A model generated the notes under the pieces. The model saw only the letters and a list, made by a program, of their open reading frames with translations. It did not search any database and was not told where the DNA came from. Positions 33,538-41,944 of a stretch of 64,000 bases of DNA are shown one piece after another. The stretch is from contig JAGIBP010000008.1 of the NCBI GenBank assembly GCA_017744285.1, positions 1 to 64,000 on the forward strand, written 5' to 3'. The number at the start of each line of letters is the position of its first letter. The stretch's first letter is position 1. The translations under genes and the position numbers were made by a program. The DNA is from Variovorax sp. (GTDB lineage Bacteria; Pseudomonadota; Gammaproteobacteria; Burkholderiales; Burkholderiaceae_C).

Positions 33538-35778
33538 ATGACCCGTTTCGACGACATCCGCCTGCTGCGCATCAACTATTTGCGCGGCCCGAACCTCTGG
33601 ACCTACCGACCCGTGCTGGAAGTCTGGCTCGACCTGGGCCGGCTGGAGGACCATCCGTCCAACACCATCCCCGGTTTCACCGAGCGGCTCACGGCGCTGC
33701 TGCCGGCGCTGATCGAGCACCACTGCGGCGTCGGCGAGCGCGGCGGCTTCATCCAGCGCCTGACCGAAGGCACCTGGGCCGGCCACGTGCTCGAACACGT
33801 GGTGATCGAGCTGCTGAACCTCGCCGGCATGCCGACCGGCTTCGGGCAAACCCGCAGCACCTCGGAGCACGGCGTCTACCGCATGGTCTTCCGCGCGCGT
33901 GACGAGCAGGTCGCCCGGGTCGCGCTGGCCGAGGGCCACAAGCTGCTGATGGCGGCGATCAACAACGACCCCTTCGGCGCCGCCGACGTGCAAAAGGCGG
34001 TCGACGCGGTCAAGGCCAAGGTCGAGGACTGCTACCTCGGCCCGAGCACCGCCTGCATCGTCGGCGCCGCCACCGATCGCGGCATCCCGCACATGCGCCT
34101 GAACGACGGCAACCTGGTGCAGCTGGGCTACGGCGCCAACCAGCAGCGCATCTGGACCGCCGAGACCGACTACACCAGCGCCATCGGCGAATCCATCGCC
34201 AGCGACAAGGAACTGACCAAGTCCCTGCTCGCGAGTTGCGGCGTGCCGGTGCCCCAGGGCCAGGTCGTGGCCGATGCCGAGGAAGCGTGGGAAGCGGCCG
34301 AGGACATCGGCCTGCCGGTGGTGGTCAAGCCCTCCGACGCCAACCACGGCCGGGGCGTCTCGCTCGAACTGCACACGCGCGAGGAAGTCATGGCCGCCTT
34401 CGCGGTCGCCGAGCCCGAAGGCAGCGACGTGATGGTCGAACGCTTCATCCGGGGGTCCGAGCACCGCCTGCTGGTGGTGGGCGGCCAGGTGGTCGCCGCC
34501 GCGCGCGGCGAGATCATCACCGTGACCGGCGACGGGCGCTCCACCGTGGCCCAGCTGATCGACAGCCAGTTGAACAGCGACCCCCGCCGCGGCGCGGAAG
34601 AGGAATACCCGCTGGACGTCATCATTCTCGAGACCGACGCCAAGCTGCAGCTCGAGCTCAAGCGCCAGGAGCTCGACGGCAGCTCGGTGCCGGCGGCCGG
34701 GCGAGTCGTCACGATCCAGCGCAACGGCAACATGGCCATCGACTGCACCGACCAGGTGCATCCCGAGGTGGCGCATGCGGCGGTGCTGGCCGCACGCGTG
34801 GTCGGCCTCGACATCGCGGGCATCGACCTCGTGGCGCAGGACATCGCCAAGCCGCTCCATGTTCAGGGCGGCGCGATCGTCGAAGTCAACGCCGGCCCGG
34901 GCCTGCTGATGCACCTGAAGCCGGCCGTCGGCTCGCCGCGCCCGGTGGGGCGCGCGATCTGCGACCACCTCTTTCCCGACGACGCGCCGGGCCGCATCCC
35001 CGTGGTCGGCGTGGCCGGCTCGCGCGACACGGCCGTGCTGTCGCGCCTGGTGGCGTGGCTGATCGGCCTGGGCGGGCGCCACACCGGCCTCGCCTGCCGC
35101 GATGGGCTCTTCCTCGAACGCCGCCGCGTCGACGCCCGCGACAGCGCCAAGTGGGAGGCCGGCCACCGCCTGCTGGTCAACCGCGCGGTGCAGGCCGTGG
35201 TGATCGAAAACGGCGCCGAGACCATCCTGCGCGACGGCCTGGCCTATGACCGCTGCGAGATCGGCATCGTGACCGACCTCGAAGGCTACGAGGCGCTGTC
35301 CGAGTTCGACATCACCGAGAGCGACCAGATGGTCAAGGTGCTGCGCACTCAGGTCGACGTGGTGCTGCCCGAAGGCACCGCGGTGCTGAACGCGGCCGAT
35401 CCGCGCGTGGCCGGCCTGGCGCCGCTGTGCGATGGCGGCGTGATCCTCTATTCGGTCGACCCGCAGGCCGAGGCGCTCGCGAAGCACCAGGCCGAGGGCG
35501 GCAAGGCGGTGCTGGTGCGCCAGGACCGCGTGGTGCTGGCCACCGGCACGAGCGAATCCTTCCTGCCGGGCCTCGGCCGGCTGGTGATCTGGCGCGCCAC
35601 GCACGTCGGCGTCAGCCTCGAAAGCCTGCTCGCGGCGGTCGCGGCCGGCTGGGCGATGGGCATCCCGTTGAACCTGATCGGCGCGGGCGTCGAAGCCTTC
35701 GAAGCCGACCTGCAGGCGGCGCTCGCGTCGCTGCAGCTTTCGCAGACGCTGCTCTCTCCCGAACAACAACTGGCCTAG
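33538..35778 (+). CDS. cphA': cyanophycin synthetase-like protein CphA' with degenerate ligase domain
   Basis: A 746-residue homologue of cyanophycin synthetase. It has the N-terminal domain (RINYLRGPNLWTYRPVLEVWLDL) and an intact-looking ATP-grasp domain (LPVVVKPSDANHGRGVSLEL; DIAGIDLVAQDI; EVNAGPGLLMH). In the Mur-ligase-like domain the P-loop GTNGKTTT of CphA is replaced by GSRDTAV at about 493, and the C-terminal ligase lobe is missing (the protein is over 100 residues shorter than its neighbour). It can therefore probably catalyse at most one of the two amide-forming steps, as reported for CphA2-type enzymes. ATG 33538 gives MTRFDDIRLLRINYLRG; a longer form from 33484 is possible. Confidence 0.88.
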   Translation: MTRFDDIRLLRINYLRGPNLWTYRPVLEVWLDLGRLEDHPSNTIPGFTERLTALLPALIEHHCGVGERGGFIQRLTEGTWAGHVLEHVVIELLNLAGMPTGFGQTRSTSEHGVYRMVFRARDEQVARVALAEGHKLLMAAINNDPFGAADVQKAVDAVKAKVEDCYLGPSTACIVGAATDRGIPHMRLNDGNLVQLGYGANQQRIWTAETDYTSAIGESIASDKELTKSLLASCGVPVPQGQVVADAEEAWEAAEDIGLPVVVKPSDANHGRGVSLELHTREEVMAAFAVAEPEGSDVMVERFIRGSEHRLLVVGGQVVAAARGEIITVTGDGRSTVAQLIDSQLNSDPRRGAEEEYPLDVIILETDAKLQLELKRQELDGSSVPAAGRVVTIQRNGNMAIDCTDQVHPEVAHAAVLAARVVGLDIAGIDLVAQDIAKPLHVQGGAIVEVNAGPGLLMHLKPAVGSPRPVGRAICDHLFPDDAPGRIPVVGVAGSRDTAVLSRLVAWLIGLGGRHTGLACRDGLFLERRRVDARDSAKWEAGHRLLVNRAVQAVVIENGAETILRDGLAYDRCEIGIVTDLEGYEALSEFDITESDQMVKVLRTQVDVVLPEGTAVLNAADPRVAGLAPLCDGGVILYSVDPQAEALAKHQAEGGKAVLVRQDRVVLATGTSESFLPGLGRLVIWRATHVGVSLESLLAAVAAGWAMGIPLNLIGAGVEAFEADLQAALASLQLSQTLLSPEQQLA

Positions 35779-35780
35779 TC

Positions 35781-35843
35781 ATGGCAACACCCACCAAGCC
35801 GCCTCGCGGGTTTGGGGCGGTGCGAAACGCATTGGACAACTGA
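35781..35843 (+). CDS. possible 20-codon mini-ORF between cphA' and cphA
   Basis: Starts with ATG two bases after the cphA' stop and ends one base before the cphA ATG, encoding MATPTKPPRGFGAVRNALDN. Its 5' half is a degenerate copy of the same repeat seen in the gspJ leader. It could serve to couple translation of cphA' to cphA, or be chance. No ribosome-binding site is evident. Confidence 0.25.
   Translation: MATPTKPPRGFGAVRNALDN
35788..35809 (+). repeat. degenerate partial copy of the C-rich repeat after the cphA' stop
   Basis: Twenty-two bases match the start of the repeat at 17102 with two differences. As with the other copies, it sits just downstream of a stop codon on the coding strand. 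Confidence 0.45.
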
Positions 35844-35844
35844 C

Positions 35845-38412
35845 ATGGAAGTCATCCGTACACGCGCCCTGCGCGGCCCCAACCTGTGGAGCCGCCACAC
35901 CTGCATCGAGGTCGTCGTGCGTTGCGAGGGCGACGAGAACGACGCCCTGCGACTGCCCGATTTCGAGAACCGGCTGCGCGCCCTCTTCCCGACCATCGGC
36001 GAGTTGCACCCGATCGTGCTCGGCCATCCGCTGGCACTGGCGCACGTGCTCGAGAACGCCGCCATGGCGCTGCAGGCGCAGGCCGGCTGCGCGGTCAACT
36101 TCGGCCACACCTCGCGCACCGTCGAGGAAGGCGTCTACCAGGTCACCTTCCAGTACAGCGAGGAGGCTGTCGGGCGCCGCGCGCTCGAACTCGCGCTGAA
36201 GCTCATCGACGCGGTGCGCACCGGCGGCGAGTTCGACGCCACCGCCGCGATCACCGAGCTTCGCGATCTGGACGAAGACGAGCGGCTCGGTCCCAGCACC
36301 GGCTCCATCGTCGATGCCGCGGTGGCGCGCGGCATTCCTTACCGCCGCCTCACCCGCGGCAGCCTCGTGCAGTTCGGCTGGGGCTCGAAGCAGCGCCGCA
36401 TCCAGGCCGCCGAGGTCGACAGCACCAGCGGCGTGGCCGAGTCGATCGCGCAGGACAAGGAGCTCACCAAGCAGCTGCTGAATGCCGCCGGCGTGCCGGT
36501 GCCGCTCGGCCGCCCGGTGAACGACGTCGACGACGCCTGGGCGGCCGCGCAGGAGATCGGCCTGCCGGTGGTGGTCAAGCCGCAGGACGGCAACCAGGGC
36601 AAGGGCGTGACGGTCAACATCACGACGCGCGAACAGCTCGCCGCCGCGCACGCCTCGGCCGCGCACTACGGCGAGGTGATGGTCGAGAAATTCCTGCCCG
36701 GCTTCGACTTCCGCCTGCTGGTGGTGGGCGACCGCCTGGTGGCCGCCGCGCGGCGCGACCCGCCGCAGGTGATCGGCGACGGCGCGAAGACCGTGCGCGA
36801 GCTGGTCGACATCGTCAACCAGGACCCGCGCCGCGGCGAAGGCCACGCCACCTCGCTGACGAAGATCCGCCTCGACGACATCGCCATCGGCCGCCTCGAA
36901 GCGCAGGGCCTCACGCCCGACAGCGTGCCCACGCTCGGCCAGCGCGTGGTGCTGCGCAACAACGCGAACCTCTCCACCGGCGGCACCGCCACCGACGTGA
37001 CCGACACGGTGCACCCCGAAGTCGCCGCGCGCGCCGTCGATGCGGCGCAGATGGTCGGCCTGCACATCTGCGGGGTCGACATGGTCTGCGAGAACGTGCT
37101 GCGCCCGCTCGAGGAGCAGCACGGCGGCGTGGTCGAAGTCAACGCGGCACCCGGCCTGCGCATGCACATCTCGCCCTCGTTCGGCCGTGGCCGCGCGGTC
37201 GGCGAGGCGGTGATGGACACGCTCTTCGCCCCGGGCGACGACGGCCGCATCCCGGTCGTGGCCGTCACCGGCACCAACGGCAAGACCACCACCGCGCGCC
37301 TCATCAACCACCTGCTCGCGAGCAGCGGCCTGCGCACCGGCATGACCAACACCGACGGCGTCTACGTCGACGGCCGCCAGACCGACAGCGGCGACTGCAG
37401 CGGCCCCAAGAGCGCGCGCAACGTGCTGCTGCACCCGGACGTCGACGCCGCGGTGTTCGAAGTGGCGCGCGGCGGCATCCTGCGCGAGGGCCTGGGCTTC
37501 GACCGCTGCCAGGTGGCGGTGGTGACCAACATCGGCAGCGGCGACCACCTGGGGCTGAACTACATCACGACGGTGGAAGACCTCGCGGTGCTCAAGCGCG
37601 TGATCGTGCGCAACGTGGCCCCGGGCGGCTACGCGGTGCTCAACGCCGCCGACCCCAACGTGGCCGCGATGGCGACGCTCTGCCCCGGCAACGTGATCTT
37701 CTTTGCGGCCGACAAGCAGCATCCGGTCATGGCCACGCACCGCGCGCAGGGCAAGCGCACCGTCTACGTCGACCAGGACGCGGTGGTCGCGGCCGAAGGC
37801 TCGTGGCGCGAGCGCATTCCGCTGCGCGACGTGCAGATCACGCGCAACGGCACCATCGGCTTCCAGGTCGACAACGTGATGGCCTCGGTCGCCGCCGCCT
37901 GGGCGGTCGGCCTCGACTGGGACACCATTCGCAGCGGCCTCGCGAGCTTCAAGAACGACGCCGCCGGCGTGCCCGGCCGCTTCAACGTGATGGACTACCG
38001 CGGCGCCACCGTGATCGCCGACTACGGCCACAACACCGACGCGATGCGCGCCCTCGTGGCCGCGGTCGACACCATGCCCGCGAACAGGCGCTCGGTGGTC
38101 ATCAGCGGCGCGGGCGACCGGCGCGACTGCGACATCCGCGACCAGACCGCGATCCTCGGCGAGGCCTTCGACGACGTCATCCTCTACCAGGATGCCGCGC
38201 AGCGCGGGCGCGCCGACGGCGAGGTGATGGCGCTGCTGCGGCAGGGCCTCGAAGGAGCGAAGCGCACGCGCTACGTGGACGAGATCCGCGGCGAGTTCAT
38301 CGCCATCGATGCGGCGCTGGCGCGCCTGCAGCCCGGCGACCTGTCGCTGATCCTGGTCGACCAGGTCGAGGAAGCGCTCGCGCACCTGGCCAAGCGCATC
38401 GCCGAGGGCTGA
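35845..38412 (+). CDS. cphA: cyanophycin synthetase
   Basis: Makes multi-L-arginyl-poly-L-aspartate without ribosomes by ATP-dependent addition of Asp and Arg; cytoplasmic, forming storage granules. The 855 residues contain the N domain (VIRTRALRGPNLWSRHTCIEV), the ATP-grasp domain (VVVKPQDGNQGKGVTV at about 242; CGVDMVCENV; EVNAAPGLRMH), and a complete Mur-ligase-like domain with P-loop GTNGKTTT at about 476-483. The C-terminal lobe (FNVMDYRGATVIADYGHN; VISGAGDRRD) is present. The length matches active CphA enzymes. No cyanophycinase gene is in the window. It follows cphA' by 66 bases. Confidence 0.96.
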   Translation: MEVIRTRALRGPNLWSRHTCIEVVVRCEGDENDALRLPDFENRLRALFPTIGELHPIVLGHPLALAHVLENAAMALQAQAGCAVNFGHTSRTVEEGVYQVTFQYSEEAVGRRALELALKLIDAVRTGGEFDATAAITELRDLDEDERLGPSTGSIVDAAVARGIPYRRLTRGSLVQFGWGSKQRRIQAAEVDSTSGVAESIAQDKELTKQLLNAAGVPVPLGRPVNDVDDAWAAAQEIGLPVVVKPQDGNQGKGVTVNITTREQLAAAHASAAHYGEVMVEKFLPGFDFRLLVVGDRLVAAARRDPPQVIGDGAKTVRELVDIVNQDPRRGEGHATSLTKIRLDDIAIGRLEAQGLTPDSVPTLGQRVVLRNNANLSTGGTATDVTDTVHPEVAARAVDAAQMVGLHICGVDMVCENVLRPLEEQHGGVVEVNAAPGLRMHISPSFGRGRAVGEAVMDTLFAPGDDGRIPVVAVTGTNGKTTTARLINHLLASSGLRTGMTNTDGVYVDGRQTDSGDCSGPKSARNVLLHPDVDAAVFEVARGGILREGLGFDRCQVAVVTNIGSGDHLGLNYITTVEDLAVLKRVIVRNVAPGGYAVLNAADPNVAAMATLCPGNVIFFAADKQHPVMATHRAQGKRTVYVDQDAVVAAEGSWRERIPLRDVQITRNGTIGFQVDNVMASVAAAWAVGLDWDTIRSGLASFKNDAAGVPGRFNVMDYRGATVIADYGHNTDAMRALVAAVDTMPANRRSVVISGAGDRRDCDIRDQTAILGEAFDDVILYQDAAQRGRADGEVMALLRQGLEGAKRTRYVDEIRGEFIAIDAALARLQPGDLSLILVDQVEEALAHLAKRIAEG

Positions 38413-38594
38413 GCCGCACGGCGGCGGCGCGGCAGCAAGACGCGCGCGCGACCGCGAGCCGGTCTTGTCCGACACGAATGCGCGCCCCTGGGCGCTGGCC
38501 TGGCGCGTGCCGCGCTTCCATACTGAACTCTCCTGGCACGGCGCACTGCGATGCACGGTCCGCCGCGCCCGTCTCCCACCGAGAAGGAGTGACC

Positions 38595-39077
38595 ATGAAG
38601 AGTGCTGTTCGTTCGTGTCTGGCCGTTCTTGCCGCCGCAGGCGGCCTGTCCGCGGTGGGGCCGGCCCTGGCCCAGACCGGTTCCCTGCCCTGCGACGGCG
38701 TGATGCAGGATCGCGCCGCCTGCCTGCGCGAGCGGGGCGCTGCGGCCCAGACCGCGCGCCAGGGGGGCTTTCCGAAGGTGGATGAAGCGCAGCTTCGCCA
38801 GAACGCCCTGGCCCGCTGCGCGCGCCAGCCCCCGGCCGACCAGGCCGCCTGCGAGCAGCGCGTACTCGGCACCGGGCAGACCACCTTCACCGGCAGCGTG
38901 CTGGGCGGCGGCGTGATCCGAATGACCGAGACGCCCGTCCCGGCGCCTTCGTCGTCCATGGCGCCCATGCCGGCGCCATCGGTGACGCCCATGCCGGCGA
39001 CCCGCCCGGCGCCGATGCCGGGCCAGGCGCCCATGCCGATGCCCATGCCCAGGCCGATGCCTGCACCGTCCCAGTAG
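38595..39077 (+). CDS. exported protein with Met/Pro-rich C-terminal tail
   Basis: A 160-residue protein of unknown function. The ATG at 38595 has GAAGGAG upstream and yields a signal peptide ending VGPALAQ. The mature domain (residues about 27-100) carries four Cys residues in a C-x(9)-C ... C-x(13)-C type spacing (LPCDGVMQDRAACLRERG; ARCARQPPADQAACEQR), likely forming disulfides. The last 50 residues are a repetitive run of Pro, Met and Ala ending MPMPMPRPMPAPSQ. It lies downstream of cphA, but 180 bp and its own RBS suggest separate expression. Confidence 0.8.
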   Translation: MKSAVRSCLAVLAAAGGLSAVGPALAQTGSLPCDGVMQDRAACLRERGAAAQTARQGGFPKVDEAQLRQNALARCARQPPADQAACEQRVLGTGQTTFTGSVLGGGVIRMTETPVPAPSSSMAPMPAPSVTPMPATRPAPMPGQAPMPMPMPRPMPAPSQ

Positions 39078-39139
39078 AGCCGGTCGCGGCCGGGGCCGCG
39101 TGTCACACAACCGTAACAAGGCGGGGGGTGTCCGATCGC

Positions 39140-39145
39140 TATAGT
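39140..39145 (+). promoter_or_regulatory. possible -10 element of the 83-residue gene
   Basis: TATAGT lies 31 bases before the start codon at 39176. The -35 candidate AACAAG, about 18 bp upstream, is weak. The stretch stands out as one of the few TA-rich hexamers in the area. Confidence 0.35.
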
Positions 39146-39175
39146 GCGTGGCCCGTCATCACGGAGGAAACGCCC

Positions 39176-39427
39176 ATGAACGCCATCAAGGTCGCCCGCC
39201 GCTTCATCGAAACCGATCCGACCAACGAGTCGGCCCAGATCCTCGCGCGCCTCGTGCTGGCGCTCGAATCCGACCACAGCTTCGAACTCGTCACGCTCTA
39301 CGACCTCGACTACAAGAGCTTCCAGCTCGCCATCGACATCCTCAAGGAGTGGCGGCTCGACCGCTACTACGCGAGCAAGTCCAAGCTGTTCGACCTCTCG
39401 CTGCAGGTCAGCGAGTTGCAGGACTGA
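39176..39427 (+). CDS. conserved small protein of unknown function
   Basis: An 83-residue cytoplasmic protein with a good ribosome-binding site (GGAGG, about nine bases upstream). The sequence is helical-looking: MNAIKVARRFIETDPTNESA, then ARLVLALESDHSFELVTLY and DLDYKSFQLAIDILKEWRLD. There is no signal peptide, membrane helix or known motif. The coding pattern and RBS make it a real gene. It sits between the cyanophycin locus and the CYTH-CHAD gene; I do not recognise the family. Confidence 0.75.
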   Translation: MNAIKVARRFIETDPTNESAQILARLVLALESDHSFELVTLYDLDYKSFQLAIDILKEWRLDRYYASKSKLFDLSLQVSELQD

Positions 39428-39489
39428 TCGCGGCCCACCGCGGCCCATCAAGCCGTCGCACGCCAGGCCCGGAAACCCGCGGAACCTCG

Positions 39490-41001
39490 ATGACGGAGTT
39501 CGAGCTCAAGTTTCAGGTCAGCGCCCAGCAGCGCGCCGCGGTCGAGGCGGCGGTGGGCCGCGGCCGATCGCATGTCACGCGCCTGCGCGCGCGCTATTTC
39601 GACACCGCGGACGGCGCCCTCGCCGCGCAGCACATCGTGCTGCGCCTGCGCAAGGAAGGCCGCACCTGGCAACAAACCGCCAAGGCGCCGGGCGAGGTGC
39701 TGCTGGAGCGGCACGAACACAATGTCGAGCTGCCACCCGTCGGTGCGCGCGAGCAGCCCGTCCCGCGCATCGAGCGGCACGACGGCACCCCCGTCGGCGT
39801 GCTGATCCACCAGGCCCTGCGCGAGGCGGGGCACGACCCGGCGACGGTCGAACTCGTCGCGCTCTATGGCACCGACGTGCATCGCGTCACGCGCGAGATG
39901 CGCACCGGCGACGCCCGGGTCGAACTCGCCTTCGATCGCGGCGAGGTGCGCTCGGACGACCGCTCGCATGCCCTGTGCGAACTCGAGATCGAGCTCAAGA
40001 GCGGCAGCCCGCAGTCGCTGCTCGAACTGGCGCGGCGCTGGCGCCACCGCTACGCGCTCTGGATCGACACGGTGTCGAAGTCGGCTCTCGGCGAGCGCCT
40101 GGCCAAGGGCGCGGCCTTTGGCGAGGCGGTGAAGGCGACCCCGGCCCGGCTGCCTGACGATGCCGATGGCCCGCAGGTCCTGGGCGCGGTCATCAAGTCG
40201 TGCATGGGACAGATCCTCGCCAACGCGAGCGAGGTCGCCGCCGGCAGCAAGCAGCCCGAGCACGTGCACCAGCTGCGCGTGGGCATTCGCCGACTGCGCA
40301 CCGCGCTGCGCGAGATGGCCGAGCTGGCGCCCGGGCGCGTCGATCCGGCCTGGGAAACGGCGCTGGTCACGGCCTTCCGCGCGCTCGGCCGCCAGCGCGA
40401 CCAGGACCACCTCCTGCACGAAGTCCAGCCCGCGCTGGAAGGCATCGGCGCGCCGCCGGTCTCGTGGGCGAACGCGCTGGAGATCCTGCCCGATCCGGCC
40501 GAGGTGGTCCGCAGCGCCGCCTTCCAGGAGGTGCTGCTCGACCTGGTGGCCGCGACGCTTCCGGCCGAGTCGACGGACGAGAGCGCCGGCGAAGCGCCGT
40601 CGCCGCCCCGGCCGCCCGCACGCAAGCTGCTGCGCAAGCGGCTCGCCAAGCTGCATCGCCAGGTGGTTCGCGACGGAGCGCGCTTCGAGACGCTCGAAGC
40701 GGCGAAGCAGCACCGCGTGCGCAAGCGCCTCAAGCGGCTGCGCTACCTGGGCGAATTCGTCGCGCCGCTGTTCGGTGCGCGCCAGGCGAAGCGCTACCTC
40801 AAGACGCTGGAACCGGCGCAGGACGCACTCGGCCAGCACAACGACCACGCGACGGCCATCGCCGCCTACCGCGACAACGCGGCCCACGACGGCCGCTCGT
40901 GGTTCGCGGTCGGGTGGCTGAGCGCGCGGCAGCCCGCCAGCGCCGTCGAATGCCGCAAGGCGCTCGACGTCATCGCCGACGCACAGCCCTTCTGGAAGTA
41001 G
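39490..41001 (+). CDS. CYTH-CHAD domain protein
   Basis: A 503-residue cytoplasmic protein. The N-terminal CYTH domain begins with the metal-binding ExExK motif (EFELK, residues 3-7) and continues with RARYFDTADGALAAQHIVLRLRK and CELEIELKSG, matching triphosphate-tunnel enzymes. The CHAD domain covers about 225-500, helical and rich in conserved His and Arg (VHQLRVGIRRLRTALREMA; KQHRVRKRLKRLRYLGEFV). CHAD domains bind polyphosphate, and CYTH domains hydrolyse triphosphate or polyphosphate; the fused form is often annotated as inorganic triphosphatase. It ends four bases from the convergent KDA dehydratase gene. Confidence 0.92.
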   Translation: MTEFELKFQVSAQQRAAVEAAVGRGRSHVTRLRARYFDTADGALAAQHIVLRLRKEGRTWQQTAKAPGEVLLERHEHNVELPPVGAREQPVPRIERHDGTPVGVLIHQALREAGHDPATVELVALYGTDVHRVTREMRTGDARVELAFDRGEVRSDDRSHALCELEIELKSGSPQSLLELARRWRHRYALWIDTVSKSALGERLAKGAAFGEAVKATPARLPDDADGPQVLGAVIKSCMGQILANASEVAAGSKQPEHVHQLRVGIRRLRTALREMAELAPGRVDPAWETALVTAFRALGRQRDQDHLLHEVQPALEGIGAPPVSWANALEILPDPAEVVRSAAFQEVLLDLVAATLPAESTDESAGEAPSPPRPPARKLLRKRLAKLHRQVVRDGARFETLEAAKQHRVRKRLKRLRYLGEFVAPLFGARQAKRYLKTLEPAQDALGQHNDHATAIAAYRDNAAHDGRSWFAVGWLSARQPASAVECRKALDVIADAQPFWK

Positions 41002-41005
41002 CCCC

Positions 41006-41935
41006 TCAGCGGCCCCAGCGCAGCACGAGCGGATCGAGGCGCCGCGCGGTCTCGATCAGCCCGGCGCGCGTGTCGGGATGCATCGCGGCGAGCGGATGGC
41101 GCGGCGCTTCGCAGGCGATCACGCCGCCTTCCTTCATGAGCGCCTTGCAGGCGAGCAGGCCGGCCTGCCGGTTCTCGTAGTTGATGAGCGGCAGCCACTG
41201 CTGGTAGCGCGCGAAGGCCTCTTCCCGCCGTCCGGCGAGGTGGTCGATGATGATCGGCCGCAGTCCGTCCGGGTAGCCGCCGCCGGTCATCGAGCCGGTC
41301 GCGCCCGCATCGAGGTCGGCCATCAGCGTGATCGCCTCCTCGCCGTCCCACGGCCCTTCGACCGCGTCGCCGGCCAGGCGGATCAGCTCGCGCAGCTTCG
41401 AGGCCGCGCCGGCCGTCTCGATCTTGAAATACGCCACGTGCTCGATCTCGGTCGCCATGCGCGCGAGGAAGGGTGCCGAGAGCACGGTGCCGCTGGCCGG
41501 CGCATCCTGGATCATGATGGGAATGTCCACCGCGTCGGAGAGCCGCGCGTAGAACTCGAAGATCTGCGGCTCCGGCACGCGGAAGGTCGCGCCGTGATAG
41601 GGCGGCATCACCATCAGCATCGCCGCGCCCATCTGCTGCGCGCGGCGGCTGCGCTCGGCACACACACGGGTGCTGAAGTGCGTGGTGGTGACGATGACGG
41701 GCACGCGGCCCGCGACGTGTTCGAGGATGGTGCGGGTGAGCACTTCACGCTCGTCATCCGACAGCACGAACTGTTCCGAGAAGTTCGCAAGGATGCACAG
41801 GCCATCGGAGCCCGCGTCGATCATGAAGTCGACGCAGCGCTTCTGGCTTGGGAGATCGAGCTCGCCCGATTCGGTGAAGGTGGTCGGCACCACCGGGAAG
41901 ATGCCCTGGTAGCGGCGGATGGTCGAAGAGGTCAT
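41006..41935 (-). CDS. araD: L-2-keto-3-deoxyarabonate dehydratase (DHDPS/NAL family)
   Basis: Class I aldolase-fold dehydratase of 309 residues that converts L-2-keto-3-deoxyarabonate to 2-oxoglutarate semialdehyde. The Schiff-base lysine is Lys171 in EHVAYFKIETAG. The segment PIMIQDAPASGT takes the place of the YYN-type region of true dihydrodipicolinate synthases, as in Azospirillum-type KDA dehydratases. It lies nine bases downstream of the sugar-acid dehydratase gene and in the same operon as the semialdehyde dehydrogenase, which supports this role over lysine synthesis. Other 2-keto-3-deoxy acids are possible substrates. Confidence 0.85.
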   Translation of the reverse strand: MTSSTIRRYQGIFPVVPTTFTESGELDLPSQKRCVDFMIDAGSDGLCILANFSEQFVLSDDEREVLTRTILEHVAGRVPVIVTTTHFSTRVCAERSRRAQQMGAAMLMVMPPYHGATFRVPEPQIFEFYARLSDAVDIPIMIQDAPASGTVLSAPFLARMATEIEHVAYFKIETAGAASKLRELIRLAGDAVEGPWDGEEAITLMADLDAGATGSMTGGGYPDGLRPIIIDHLAGRREEAFARYQQWLPLINYENRQAGLLACKALMKEGGVIACEAPRHPLAAMHPDTRAGLIETARRLDPLVLRWGR

Positions 41936-41944
41936 GGCCGTGGT

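Noticed and set aside
41006..41935. Annotation as dapA (lysine biosynthesis)
   Set aside because: The active-site segment differs from dihydrodipicolinate synthases and the operon context is sugar-acid catabolism.
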